From: Amyelois transitella
Taxonomy: Eukaryota; Arthropoda; Insecta; Lepidoptera; Pyralidae
Direction of reading: 5' to 3'
DNA length: 64,000 nt
Assembly: GCF_032362555.1 (NCBI RefSeq)
Contig: NC_083519.1
Coordinates: 2,435,501-2,499,500 of the forward strand
Part shown: in pieces, positions 33,295 through 45,933 of the stretch
Position numbering within the stretch: position 1 is the first letter of the stretch
Layout: every line of letters begins with the position of its first letter
Made by a program: the position numbers and the translations under genes
The notes under the pieces: generated by a model
The model's database searches: none
The model's input: only the letters and a program-made list of their open reading frames with translations
Told to the model about the DNA's origin: nothing

Positions 33295-36180
33295 TTACAA
33301 GCTAAATACATTATTGTTTAAATTTGGACCCCTAGGAAGGGTTCCCATCACGCAGGCAGCATTCCCGCGCTGTATTGCAATAGCAATACGCTGCGCAAGA
33401 AAGCTGCCCGCGCGAGGGTCTCCTGTTGCCTCCCTCAGGCGTTTGCTGAGCGCCTTGTGGAGCTCCCGCGCGCCCTTGCCCCAAGGACCAAGTGTCTCGA
33501 CACCAAACGGTACGAACTCGTACTGGGTGCCAAGACAACTGTATTTATTGGTCTTGAAGCGCTCCCGGGCGTCCGCCGCCGCACCAGCCTGTTTACTGGT
33601 CGCAGGGAGGTAGGACGCCGCCAGCGTATCTGCGCAAGTGGCGTCCCAGACCAGCGCGCGACCCATGCGCCAGGGTATCAATGACATCCCGTCGGGGCGC
33701 CTGCCATCGTCTCGCACGATCTGCGGCTCAAGGGCCACGGGGACGTCGGCGCTGACAAGCGCCCGTCTCAGGATGTCATTGAGAGCAGCATGGCGGGATT
33801 GGCGGCCGGCACCCGAGGAGCAGGCAAGACCATGGTGACCTAGGCGATCAACAGAAACCCCACAAGAGGCACAGCTGTGGTCCACACAGACTTCAGCCCC
33901 GACTCTGAGACCGACAGCCACGCGAAGAGTTAGGGGATTTAGGAAAGTTCCTAAAGCAGGAGATGGATAGGCATGAAGCCAATGTCCGGACTCTGGTCTG
34001 GACACGGCTAATAGTCTAGCCCTATCTCTGCTAAAGGAATTTTCCAAAAGAGAACTGAAAATAAAATTAGATGAAATGGAATCCCAGGCCCTTTGGCTTT
34101 GTAGCTTGGAGGGAAGATTTGGACTCGGTCCGGTTAGCCAGGCATTTGTGGCCTCATCCAAGCACGCAATCTCGTAGTTTGTAGTCGCAGGGACCTTAAG
34201 AATATTACCTACGAGATTAGATGTGCTGTGGATAGAGGACAAGAAAGCCGGCAGGGCTACACAAGAAATTTTTCGGATTCCTAAGCCTCCATTCCTAATT
34301 GGAAGGGAGGCTTGGGTCCATGCCTCTTCGCCAAAACTTATGTTGAGTATTAATTCAATTTTATTTTTTAAAAGTTGATCAATAGGTTGGACCAAAGTGG
34401 GGTATTTCCAAATAGGGCAACAACGGAGCAGGTAAGTTAATTTTGGTATGAATAAACAGAATTTTAGAACGAATAACGCAGAGTGACTGCTAATTTTGGT
34501 GAGGCGGTCCGAATAGTCAGTGAATTTTGAAATTGATTTACTAAGAAGGGAAGGTATGGCCTCATCAAATATCGGTGAACCAAGTAGGTAGAGACTATCT
34601 TTTGTCAAAATTTTAATATTAGGGGCTATGTTATTAAAATTTTGAATAATTTGAGATGCCAAAGATGTATTTAAAGTTTCAGAAATATATAATTCACATT
34701 TATCAAAATTTAATTCCAGACCAATATTAGAGAACTTGTTTTTTATATCAATTAAATCTTTCAAAACTGTTTTAAAGTCTCCACCTAGGGTTCCGTCATC
34801 AAGGTACCATACGTTTAATTTTGAATTTAAACCGTGAATTATTGAGTTAATTGCCAAACTGAAAATAGCTGGACCGAGGGGATCACCCTGCTGACAACCC
34901 GTGGCCGAATCAATCTCATTATATTTGTGTACTAATTTTGAAGGAGTATGGTAGCATTGTAGTAAAAAGTTGTACAATTCCGGAACATGCAATTTAATTT
35001 CATTCAGCAAGGTATCCCTGTTGACCGAATTAAAGGCGTTTTTGACATCTAGTTTTAAAAGAACTTCGCACATATTGGAATGAGTAAAGGTGCGCACGGC
35101 ATGCACTGCAGCTTCACACCCTCCACGTGTGCCGAAACCAACCTGTACAGGCTCAAAAAGATTTTGTAATTTATGGCGAGTGAGCCGAACGCACACTTTA
35201 GCAGCTAACCGTCTGAACGTAGACCCTACAGCAATGGGGCGTATACCACCGTCCTTTTTGGTCAGGGCAATAAGATTCGCCCCATAGATCACCGCTGACA
35301 CGTCCTGACAGACATCTCCCAGCAGCATAAGATTAATTAGATTGGTAATGCTTGTTAGGACATTATTACCCGCTACTCCAGTGCCGTAACTGGTCAAATC
35401 TATCAAATGCTGCGGGGAGATACCGTCAAGGCCAGACGCCGATCCTTTGGGAAATGAGGCAAGGGCTTCTTTTACGTCTTTCTCAGAAGCATGAAGACAA
35501 GCGGAAGAATCTGTTGGAGGGTCTACAAACAGAGGAGTGGAAGGACCTGGGGGGTGTTTGGATAGAAGCGCAGCTGAGGTCTCTGGTGTATCTGGTGCAA
35601 TTTTGTCGTTAGAAAACAACAGACGGGTAGCACCTCTAAGATCCCCGTCGTGTATTTTTTGTTCAACTTTTTTCGAGATATCATTACTATATGTTGTGGT
35701 GATCTTGAACTTTTGATTTGACGGAAGATTTTGTGAGGCAATATTATTTTTTATTTTTCTCGTAAGAGTGAGATTGTCATTGTTTTCAGAAACGTGTAAA
35801 ATTTTAAATGAAAATGTAAGAAGTTTCTGCCACGACTCTAGATTGTTTGAATTAACGCAGGTGTTTATGATTTCCGATAGAGCGTCGGCTACGGGGGCTC
35901 TCGCACCCCGGGGCACTCGTTTGATGATTGGTGTGTTATGTTTGAGTTGGCATAGAAGGGTCTGTAGGGGAACTGTATTATCTGAGGGTGTGTTGCTACA
36001 ATTGGCAGAATAAGGTAATGGAGTGGATTGGATAATACGTACTTGATGGATGCGGGACTGATGAATATGTAAACCTCTTAGTGTTGTGAAAGTTCTAGCA
36101 CAGACACAACACTGCATGGGGGGACAGCAGGCGCAGTTCAGGAAAGAGGTAATAAAATTACAAAGTATAAAAAGACTCAA
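33295..36180 (-). CDS. Non-LTR retrotransposon protein with C2H2 finger, RT and restriction-like endonuclease
   Basis: One uninterrupted frame of 961 codons. Residue 22 (36117) is an alternative start and would place the C2H2 finger (C24-x2-C27-x12-H40-x4-H45) at the N-terminus. The reverse transcriptase spans about 245-500: SGLDGIS near 251, RPIAVGSTFRRL at 314, LDVKNAF with D378, GCQQGDPLGP at 428 and YLDD at 459-462. A CCHC knuckle (C770-x2-C773-x8-H782-x4-C787) precedes a restriction-like endonuclease segment with RH at 796, RPD at 828-830 and WDATC with D846. This finger-RT-knuckle-endonuclease order is that of R2-type LINEs, which nick a specific target DNA and prime cDNA synthesis on it. 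The clade is not certain. No APE endonuclease is present. Intactness suggests recent arrival. Confidence 0.93.
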   Translation of the reverse strand: MSLFILCNFITSFLNCACCPPMQCCVCARTFTTLRGLHIHQSRIHQVRIIQSTPLPYSANCSNTPSDNTVPLQTLLCQLKHNTPIIKRVPRGARAPVADALSEIINTCVNSNNLESWQKLLTFSFKILHVSENNDNLTLTRKIKNNIASQNLPSNQKFKITTTYSNDISKKVEQKIHDGDLRGATRLLFSNDKIAPDTPETSAALLSKHPPGPSTPLFVDPPTDSSACLHASEKDVKEALASFPKGSASGLDGISPQHLIDLTSYGTGVAGNNVLTSITNLINLMLLGDVCQDVSAVIYGANLIALTKKDGGIRPIAVGSTFRRLAAKVCVRLTRHKLQNLFEPVQVGFGTRGGCEAAVHAVRTFTHSNMCEVLLKLDVKNAFNSVNRDTLLNEIKLHVPELYNFLLQCYHTPSKLVHKYNEIDSATGCQQGDPLGPAIFSLAINSIIHGLNSKLNVWYLDDGTLGGDFKTVLKDLIDIKNKFSNIGLELNFDKCELYISETLNTSLASQIIQNFNNIAPNIKILTKDSLYLLGSPIFDEAIPSLLSKSISKFTDYSDRLTKISSHSALFVLKFCLFIPKLTYLLRCCPIWKYPTLVQPIDQLLKNKIELILNISFGEEAWTQASLPIRNGGLGIRKISCVALPAFLSSIHSTSNLVGNILKVPATTNYEIACLDEATNAWLTGPSPNLPSKLQSQRAWDSISSNFIFSSLLENSFSRDRARLLAVSRPESGHWLHAYPSPALGTFLNPLTLRVAVGLRVGAEVCVDHSCASCGVSVDRLGHHGLACSSGAGRQSRHAALNDILRRALVSADVPVALEPQIVRDDGRRPDGMSLIPWRMGRALVWDATCADTLAASYLPATSKQAGAAADARERFKTNKYSCLGTQYEFVPFGVETLGPWGKGARELHKALSKRLREATGDPRAGSFLAQRIAIAIQRGNAACVMGTLPRGPNLNNNVFSL

Positions 36181-36189
36181 TAAAAAAGA

Positions 36190-37198
36190 AAACTAAATCC
36201 TACTAATATTAGGCGTAAATGCGAAAGTTTGTGAGTACATCAGAAAAAATAGAAAATCGAAAATCCTTGGATGACATTGAACTTGCTGGCGTGCATACAT
36301 GATCTAGGTATTTTTCCTTGAAACAACAATTATGTGAGCACTATAATATGTAAGTTATTAATAAAACTTTGTATTTCCAAAGGTAAATCCAATCCAAATC
36401 AAAATCCAGGTAAATAGCGGCTGACAATAGTTATAATCAATATGTCGGTACGGACTTCGGAAATTTCTTTCATTGGGCTTCCTCGGTGGTAATCAATTGA
36501 AAATTTTATAATATATTCTTGGCTGTGCTCAATTCACTATAATTTTATCTTTTAGCTGTAAATTCAGAACAATAAAGGAAAATAATTTTAGGATAATGTA
36601 TATGACATGTTATGACAGACATGTCGTAAACAAATTTATTATCTACGTACTTATAAAGGAGATGGCCCAAAACTGTCCTAGGAACGTATACGTGTCAATA
36701 ACTCCATAATTGTAGACTATTGATTAAGTAGTAAGTGTCCGTCCACAAACAAGCATGAGTATTGAAGAGTTATATAGTATAACGAAGGAGCGATATTAGT
36801 ATAACGAATTTATATAATTTTTTTGGGGCAAAAAGTCCCGAGAAAGTACAAATTAAAGCATCTACAGCTATTGCACGGTAACCATGGATCAATGTAACGT
36901 GATTCGAAACGTCCGTGATAAAATAAAGATACGTTACGTGCGCGTTTAACTGTATAAAAAGAAACGCGAAAGTTTAAATTAGAAATTTATAACTAGATCT
37001 TTGTCAGTCCACAATGAAGAAAAAAAATATTTTTCCATTTGACAGTGACATTGACATTGTATTGCGTTGACATAAACTGTAGGTAAACTTTAGTTTTCTT
37101 TCCTTCCGTGATTTTAATATTTAATGGTCTTGTTATCTCAATACAAATAGGAATGTTATATGTTATATTATTAATAAAACTTAATATATAATACAAAA
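36190..37198. other. COG1 upstream region
   Basis: No gene found. A short Lep-type remnant (AATATTAGGCGTAAATGCGA) lies at 36207, next to the retrotransposon 5' end. The COG1 promoter should lie in the last few hundred bp, but I see no TATA box at a convincing distance. Confidence 0.45.
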
Positions 37199-40100
37199 AT
37201 GTCACAGCCGAACTTACTGGACATAGTTCCAGAAGAACTGTTTCAAAACTACTTCGTCAGCGATGTGGACCAAGTTCAAAAGAAATTGCAATATGAAATC
37301 GAGAGAAAGAGGGAAGAATTACGTGCTATGGTTGGGTATGCTATGCATGTATATTCCAATCATTCTGAACCAAAAATTTTATGTTATAATGCAGTAAACA
37401 TCTTACCAATTCTCATTAAATGCTTAGCATATACCTCCTCCTCCTCGCCAAGAGGGGGGCAGAGACTAAATATTTCCACTTGTCAGTCCCTGCATTCTTT
37501 TTGCTTTATTCAAATTAATCAAACATTGCATGATAGCTTATAGGTTTAGCATACATGTGAGCCAACCTTTTACCAGGCTGAATTCCCTAAATATGATTTC
37601 TTTAAGTAAATTTACTTGTATTTTAACTAATTAATAAACTATTAACACTTTTAGAGAAAGGTACCGGGATCTCATACATGCGGCGGATACCATAGAGGAA
37701 ATGAAAGAAACAACATCCAGTACTTTGGAACATATAAGTCAGATGATATCAGCATGTAGGAACCTTCATAATACACACTTGGTTGGATTCAAGATTGACA
37801 AAAGGCCTGAACAGCCAAGGTATCTTGTGACTTGTATATTAACATAATATGGTACAACTGTTTAAATTTTCTTACTATTTTATAATCAAATCCAAACTTA
37901 ATCTTAATAATCTAAACCCACAACACAAAATTTTGTAAAACTAGGATTATTAATGTTGTTATCCTTAGAATCTTTAAATTGTCTTTGGACTTAATTCTTA
38001 CCTGTGACTTTTACCTAAAATGTCACAGCTATAAAATTAAGAATTGGTAATACAGTTTTCAGTTCAACATAAATCCAGCGCAAAGTATAGCAGTGCAAGT
38101 CAAGCTGTTGATGGAGATCCCTGAAAAAATATGGACTTCCATTGAAGCTGAGGATTATGTGACAGCCACACAGTTGTTTATTATGGCAAGGCACATTAAC
38201 ACAGGTAAAAAATTTCTGGCCAGTTCAAGAGTACCCGAAACTGAGGAGCTTGAATGAAGAGAATTATGAATGTGAAAGAAGTATGCAGGGATCGCGTGCG
38301 TGGCAAATTGAATGATGTCTCTGCCCACCTGTGTCAACTGTCTCTGATTATTAAACTTGACCTCTTGAGTCTGTTTATTATGTAAGGAATAAAGCCAGGA
38401 TTACAGTGTGCTTGAATTTTGTATAAATAGTGTCAATTAAATATACATCTGTAAAACATCTATGAATTATATGAATTTAATATGAAATTATCTGAAGCTG
38501 TTTTACAAGTAGACTAGAGAGCGAACGCGGCTATGACCGCGTAAAACGGAAAATTTCGCCAAATGCCGTAGCGTATGTTGAAACGCGGGTTTTTAACTAC
38601 ACGCATACTAAATTATATTCCAATGGGTCTGGCGGTTTTGATTTATTGATTATTTATAATTGTATACTGTCTACTGAAACTTTTGTGGTTCTTCACAGGT
38701 TTACAATTACAAATAGGCGGTGCAAATGCCAAGCCGGAAATGCAATCTATGCAGCGGCTGGTCCAGCAGCAATGGAATTCTATATCCAACTTCAACGACA
38801 CCATTGTCAATGTGTGTAGGGAGAAACTGCATGATGTCGACATCACAGTGGAGGTGAGTTCCTATTGAGATATTTCACATCTCTCATTTCTCCCTCTTTT
38901 TTTAATGTTAGCATATTCCCAATTGTATTCGTAGTTGTTGGCTTCAAAGTTCAAAGTCTCTTGGAAGTATTATTAGTAAATAAATCAAGTGGTTTCCGGC
39001 ATAAATAAAAAAAAGAGAATAGGACCACTCCATCTCGTTCCCCAAGGATGTCGTTAAAGGCGACTTAAGGATAGGCTTATAAACTTGGGATTTTTCTTTT
39101 AGGCGATGGGCTAGCATCCTGTCACTATTTGAATCTCAATTCTATCAGTTAGCCGAACAGCTGAATGTGGCCTATAAGTCTTTTCCAGACTTTTGGCCCT
39201 GTCTACCCCGCAAGGGATATACACTTGACTATATGTATGTATGTATAGTATGTATAGGAATAGGCTTACAAACTTGGGATTTTTTTTTAGGCGATGGGCT
39301 AGCAACCTGTCACTATTTGAATCTTTATTTGAATTTAGTATACTTGCGACAATCTTTCAAGTTTTTTTTTTGGTAATTGTTATGAAATGCTCCTGGCTCC
39401 ACAGCAGAAATAAATAAACATACATGTACAATATAAGTAATATTTCAGGTTGCCTGCTCATGCCTCGTCACCCTTTACCTCCTAGACTCACAAACCATGG
39501 TGGAACTCCTCAACACATTGATCAGCTTACAAAGCAACAGCAGTCTGAAGTCTACCCTACAGTTCGACCTAACTAAAATACTAGAAGGCGATGTCAAAAC
39601 GCAAATAAAGAATAAGATAGTGAACGGAGTGAAAATAGTGTTGAAAACTGTCGTTTTGGTGTACGCTTGTTTTGTGGGTAAGTAATTTGTTGTATAATCA
39701 TTGTGTCACGGCTCAAAAACTTCTATTATGAAGTGTCGGTAACCACACGGCATAAAGTAAAAAAATAATTTGATATTATAGATAATGATGGTGGAGCGGT
39801 GCTATCCAAATTGCAAGATTTGTTCGGTAAAGATTCTCAGCCTCTTATTGGATTAGTGAGATTCAGTGATACAGCCGCTTTGAAGTCACTGCCTTCAGGA
39901 ATCACGACTTTTAGGTAAGTCCACATACATAATCATATACTAGTCTAACATAGTCTCTGGCTTCCCCTCCGGGAAAAAAATCATGATTTTATGTATGGAT
40001 GTGTTTGGATGTGTATTTAATCATACCTTTCTTGAAGAGGCATGCCAAGAAATCGCGTGTCATTCCTGATAGGATAGACAGAGTCTAAATACTTACACCA

Positions 40101-43100
40101 TGATTTCTGCATACTTGTTGTATCAAAATGATCATATGAGAAACGCTACTGTTACACTGATACAATAATTTATTCGAATGTAACGTAAAAAACAATATAA
40201 AAGTAAAACAGAATTGAGTAATAAACTTATACCTTTATATATACTTAACCTTTTATTCAGATTAACTTCACAAAAGGACGTCCAAGCCCTCGCCAAGGAA
40301 GATATAACCGCGTGCGTTCAGAAATGGAGCACGTGGGTAAAATCGTTTATAGCAGAGAGCGTTCAGAAGTTGTTACAAAACATTACAAGGGTCAAAGTCC
40401 TGCATGAGATAAGAGAAGATGCTTTTAGGATTGGTAAGAAAGTTTTTATTTTATAAATAACTTTTGTAAGAACCGCCTCCAATCGATGTCTTCCTTTTTT
40501 TAGAAGTCTGTTTTATTTCTAAAACCTAAGTGAAACAGCAGACACTTTCCTGAAAAACGCATATCATATAATACATCAGTTGAATTACAGTTACTGCTAA
40601 TATGTACCTACGTACAATATGAACCCTGTTGGGAATTGCAATATCTGTTTTTCGTGGGATTTTTACAAATTAAAAGTAGCCTATGTTCATCGAAAGTCTA
40701 TTTCAACTTATTCGTTAAATTCGGTCGAGTTGATTCGATACAAATAGAATAACAGAATACAAATCTTTTCTTATTATTCGTTTGTATTTTACAGAAACAC
40801 CAGCAAATTGGTCTTCTATCTGTACGTCGCTCGACATACCAGACGTCCACGTGTGGTGCCATTATTTCCAACCTCTTTTGACGTCCAGGGTCAAAACTAT
40901 CATAGACAACAGATGGCTGAAAATCTATGATTCTTTCAAGACTCAGATCCTTATAGATTTGACAAAGGTGAACTTTTTTTCCTCTACTTATCCTTAACAA
41001 ATGGTAACTGATTTTAAACTTACGCATGGCATTATATTATTTATAAATATTACAGATATTAAACGCCCACGTAACTTACCTTAATTTAATCGAATCATGA
41101 TACACATGGATTTCATGCAGAATAACTTTTGTATAAAAAGAACCGCCTCCAATCGGTATCACTTATCGCCGCAAACTGCATCAAAATCGGTTCAGCAAAG
41201 CGAGAAAGACAAGTACAGGTCGAACTGAGAACCACTTTTTTTTTAAAGTTAAAAATTGAAATTTTGATAAACTTTGTATGCCAGCCAAGCTGCCGGTAAA
41301 AACTATTATGTTAAATTTAAAAGTCAAATGTTATTTTCGGGCGAGGTGGAAGTCATTAGAGGAGTTCAGCAATACATGTCCTACGGCTAAAATTATGATG
41401 ATGATGTTATTTTTTAGGTATCATCGGACAATGAAATAGAGAAGGAATCTGACATTAATTGGTTCATTTGGAAGGACCTTATTGGAGAGACTGTAATTGA
41501 GTCGAGAAATGATGTGATCAAAGTCATGAACTCTCTTATGAAAGGTACGTTTTTAATTTGGCCGTATTAAAATACAATAGTTTATGTGTTAACAGCAGTT
41601 TGAAGGCGCAGAAAAGCAGGACCTACGTTCGAATTTAATCAAATGAAAACACAATAAAATAACGACCTTATTACAAGTGCCGTGTAGTTCCCCGCACTTG
41701 GAAGGACCACTCCATCTCTTTCACAGGGATGTCGTAAAAAGTGAGTAAGGGATAGGCTAATAAACTTGGTATTCCTCTTGTAGGCGATGTGCTAGCAACC
41801 TGTCACTATTTGGATCTTAATTCATTTATTAAGGCAAACAGCTAAACGCGGCCTTACGCTCTTTTCACGACTATTGGCTTTGTCTGCCCCGTAAGGGATA
41901 ACGACGTGATTAATTTCCAGGTATGTCCCGCCAAGATCGCGGCTTCACGCCGACCTTAGAGAAACTCTGCGAAAGTCTGGACAGCGAATTACAGAAGTTA
42001 CTAGAAGACTTGAAGATATACCTCTATCAGTGTAAGAAGACTGTAAACAAAGATAGGATGCTGTTCCCGTATGATGACGATGATGATTTGGCTCAGATGT
42101 ATATTGATAAAGGGGATATTGAGGTATTTCTCAGGGATGTAGCCGATAAAAATATTCAGAGGTAAGTTTATTACACTTATATGTTAACTGTGGACGAAAA
42201 TACTTCCCGGTTTAGATATAAGATCTTTGTTAGTAAATAGACGTTTCTCGTGGAAATGGTGCAGTGTAGTTTGTTCCGTCACTTCTTATTTTTTATTTGC
42301 GCTTTTAAAGCGGGGGTATATTTAATTGTAAGTTGTTCAGACATTATTACGTAATATCATGTATCCCTTTTTGAAAATAAAAGTATTTCTTTTAAGTTTG
42401 TGTTGTAAGTGTAAATAATCAGAACAAAATATAACGAGAAACAAATGTAGTTTGGTTTCTCACTTACATTTTAGGAATTTTAAGCGAGAAACCAGACTTG
42501 TAACATAGGAATTTTTTTAACATAAATTTTTTACAGCATGTTACAATACATTAAAGTTTGCTTCGAAGAGCAGACGTTACAATCTACGGAATTACAAAGA
42601 AAAACAACGGCAATCTACACGGCAAGATTCACTCAAGCGATTCCCACTCTTATGCCACATTTACGCAAGTGCTATATTCCTGAGAATAATTTCTTAGGAT
42701 TAGAAAGTATAGATGATAGTGCCGTGAAAAGATGGAATGATATTTGCGCCGTGTTAAAGGAAAATTGTATTTATTGCTGGGGCAAATGGGTCGATATTGC
42801 GATGGTGAAAGTGCAAGATTTGACGAAGGATTTGCCTCAAGAGTTTACTTTAGAAGCTAATATAGATTATTTGATGATGGTAAGATTTATTTTTGATATT
42901 TATTTATTTTTAATTGTATATACATGTAGTCACGTCTAAATCCCATGCGGGGTAGACAGAGCCAACAGCTTAGAAAAGACTGATAGGCCACGTTCAGCTT
43001 TTTGGCTTGATGATAGAATTGAGATTCAAGTTTATAAGCCTATCCCTTAATCGCATTTTACGACGTCCATGGGAAAGAGAAGTTGGTCCTATTCTTTATT

Positions 43101-45933
43101 TTATTTTTATTTATTTATATATTTCTGTACATCATGGAAAAGATTCAACTAGAACTTACACTAAGGATAAACTTTGTACTAGGGCACAACTTATTAAATA
43201 TGCGTAAAACCAAGTTTTTCCCGAAGGGGTAGGCAGAGATTACATTTTTCAATTCACCACGATTGCATACATTATGTCTTATTGCCATATAAAAATCTAT
43301 AAAACATTGTAATGATTCACAGAACAAGTTTTTGCACTGTGCACGCAAATATGAAAGAGAATTCTCGAAGAAAAAGAGAAAGTTGAAATCTCACTCTTAC
43401 AGCTCTTAGAAACAAGATGTACAAAAGTAGGTATCACAATGTACATAAGAAAACCTCATTATTATAATCTCTTTCAGCAATGGGACGTGATAAAAATCCA
43501 AGAAAATGACGACGAAGGCAACGCTATAGAATCCGTCATCAAAGTACCAGCGGGCCCTTCGTTGAAACTACAAGAGTTTCTGCACGCCACAAGCAGAATA
43601 CTAGACGAAGTCGTACCCCATACATTACCCGTAGAAATACACACAATGTACATCGAACAACTTACAAACATCACCCTCGCGCATTACGATAAAGTCATAA
43701 GAGGGAACGAGACGGATATAAATCAGAGATGCGCGCTTCAACTACTTATGGATGTTAGGCATTTGACTATGCTATTGGTTCCGAGGGAGAACAAAAAAAT
43801 TATGGAGTTCTCGCAGAGTATATGCGAGTTTTTACGGCAGAAGATTGATCCGTTCGATTATGATGTGTTTTATCCGTATATTCAGACTAATTTGAAGCGG
43901 TCTGTTCAAAGAGTGCAGGTATTTTTATTTTTTTTTATTTTAAGTAATAGTCATATATTTTTAAATGCCTATAATGTTTTGACGATATGCGATGCATGTC
44001 TTGGTATTTTAAAAGTTCAATACCAGCAAAGTGTAATGTTATTTGGTGAATAAATAAATCTTTATTGTATGCGTAAAAGAACAATGTTATGAATGTGCCA
44101 TTTTAGTAAAATAAATACATATATAATGGATATCTATACATATAAAAAAAGAGTAAAAATATTTAGTCTGTACATTTAGTATTTTTGACTGAAATGGATA
44201 GAGTTAGAATGAATAATATAAAGCAAACATTTTTTTTTTATATTTTTTTTGTCGGTCTGTCTGCCTGTCTGTATGTATGATCACGTTTATCTCCCGAAAG
44301 TACCGAACCGATTCAGACTAATTTGAACCGATTTACTTAAAACTTTCACCAATTGCTTTGTTTTACTCAGAAAAACTTAAAGTTTGTTTCATCAAAATCG
44401 GTTCACTCACTGTATAGTGCACACAGTAAAATGTTTTCTCAATTCAACGTTACTGATAACGGTCACTTAACTGTTATGATTTACAAAAATAAACTATTTT
44501 ATTATCTTTCAGACCCTCCTGGGGAGTTTGATTCTCCATCACGGCCAACTAACTGGTATAATCGGGTCTAAACCGGTTTTATCTGGCGGTAGCGGCGATA
44601 AAGCGGCCGGTTTGTTAGCATCTAGCGATTCTCAGTGGTTCTCGCTTCTGCCGGTGGCGGCGCCACCGAGCCGAGATAAAAAACAGGATAAATTGGTATG
44701 TATAGTTTTGTTATTATATACTTTCGTGCCGTGTGGTTCTCGGCACCAATATAAAAACTAATTACATTTAGTTTTTGGATTTAAAGTTCAATGTACTTGT
44801 AATAAGGTCGTTGTTTGAAAAAATCCGGGGTACAGAAATTACTTAACGGAATTTTTCTTTTCACTAGCCGCATACTATAGGTTTTCTATATAATTTTGAT
44901 TTTAAGAATCTTTTGGTAGAAAGTTTTCGATGTTTCGTGCGTTATTTCTCGTTACTTGCTTATTTTCTTTACAATTCTATCGTAACAGAATGAAGCTGTC
45001 TTCATACTGTGAAGTGGAATGGGTATGACAGATTTCGTGGTTTGCATTTACAAAATACTAATTCTGTATTTAGTTTTTTATTTTATTGTGTGAATCCACT
45101 TAACATAATCCTTTATTAAAATAATCCTTTCATCATTAATCGGCTTTATTAGATTACTAGTTTGACATACACGCCTACAATAACGCATGATCTTATGAAT
45201 TGCATCATATATACCTATATCCATACATACATACAACTGGAGATGACAGATGCCTGTTATCTCTCAAATAGTCGAAGGTGTTTCAAGTAAATATATTTAA
45301 GAGTCTGGACAGCGGGTACCTTTCATCCCCGTAAAAAGTATAGTTCCCGTGAAATATCTTTTGTAGGTGGCGCTAAATTTGCGCGGGCGAAGCTGCGGAT
45401 ACATACATATAATCACGTCTATATCCCTTGCGAGTTAGACTGAGCCAACAGTCTTGAAAAGACTGATGGCCATTTTCAGCAAACTTTCAGTATTATTAGT
45501 ATAGGAGGAGTAGGCATATACTACTTATATCATATTTAATTATTATTTAAACTTCATTGCACAAAATACAAATGTATAGCACAATTGGCGGACTTAATGC
45601 TAGAAGCATTATCTATATATATTTTGCCACGTTCTCGACATACTTCTTTAAGTTCATGCATCTTCTCAACCCGGATTGTCAATTTAGGGTACACTCGACA
45701 TGACTTTTCATTCACCAGAACATCCCAAAATTAGAACGTTCTAGATGTTAATATTTTTATTTATCGTTTTTCAGTCAAAGAAGAAGCAACTCCCATCGGC
45801 TAGTCCCAGCAAATCCAAATCGGAACTTTCAGAAATTATGACGAAATCCTTACCTTTGAATTTCGCCAATGCAAGGTCCGGCGCCGCTTCGTTCTTCAAT
45901 TCAATGACTTCTGATTGGTTCAGTGGATCATAG
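37199..45933 (+). CDS. COG1: Conserved oligomeric Golgi complex subunit 1
   Basis: COG1 belongs to the eight-subunit tethering complex that captures retrograde vesicles at the Golgi and keeps glycosylation enzymes in place. Exons: 37199-37335, 37655-37819, 38056-38204, 38699-38853, 39449-39677, 39782-39914, 40261-40433, 40795-40967, 41418-41544, 41921-42161, 42537-42879, 43478-43918, 44513-44695, 45775-45933. The sum is 2808 nt, 935 aa, close to the human length of about 980. The N-terminal helix region of the Vps51/COG1 type is clear (EELFQNYFVSDVDQVQKKL, then ERYRDLIHAADTIEEMKE). Residues encoded by exon 10 include an acidic DDDDD run. The C-terminus ends NSMTSDWFSGS. Exon 3 uses the acceptor TACAG at 38055; the nearer TTTTCAG breaks frame. 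Divergent from importin-11 and convergent with the Gly-rich gene. Introns carry many family A and B repeats. Confidence 0.95.
37425..37525 (-). repeat. Family B fragment in COG1 intron 1
   Basis: It contains CCAAGAGGGGGGCAGAGACT and TTTCCACTTGTCAGTCCCTG, a diverged minus copy. Confidence 0.6.
38218..38336 (+). repeat. Family B repeat in COG1 intron 3
   Basis: It contains CCAGTTCAAGAGTACCCGAA, GAAGTATGCAGGGATCGCGT and GATGTCTCTGCCCACC. It begins only 14 bp after the exon 3 donor. Confidence 0.7.
38989..39330 (+). repeat. Family A repeat plus a duplicated internal segment
   Basis: A near full-length copy (38989-39246) is followed by a second piece of the same family (39253-39330, starting AATAGGCTTACAAACTTGGG). 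COG1 intron 4. Confidence 0.8.
39945..40130. repeat. Family B fragments
   Basis: A plus piece (AGTCTCTGGCTTCCCCTCCG) is followed by a diverged minus-like piece with AGAGTCTAAATACTTACACC and GATTTCTGCATACTTG. COG1 intron 6. Confidence 0.5.
41678..41912 (+). repeat. Family A repeat ending at the COG1 exon 10 acceptor
   Basis: It begins GTGCCGTGTAGTTCCCCGCA and ends CCCGTAAGGGATAACGACGTG. Only about 8 nt separate its end from the acceptor AG at 41919-41920, so the branch-point region of intron 9 must lie within the repeat. Confidence 0.8.
42922..43105 (-). repeat. Family A repeat
   Basis: It reads from CATGTAGTCACGTCTAAATC through TGCGGGGTAGACAGAGCC to GTCCATGGGAAAGAGAAGTT. The internal CTGTCACTATTT block is missing. 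COG1 intron 11. Confidence 0.75.
44727..44760 (+). repeat. Family A head fragment
   Basis: Only the terminal stem block CGTGCCGTGTGGTTCTCGGC and the following CACCAATATAAAAA are present. Confidence 0.6.
45400..45480 (-). repeat. Family A tail fragment
   Basis: ATACATATAATCACGTCTAT, TTGCGAGTTAGACTGAGCC and the AGTCTTGAAAAGACT hairpin. COG1 intron 13. It follows a Lep-type remnant ending GCGCGGGCGAAGCTGCGGAT. Confidence 0.7.

Noticed and set aside
33314..33613. Plus-strand frames inside the 33295-36180 retrotransposon
   Set aside because: They are opposite-strand shadows of the RT/endonuclease ORF.
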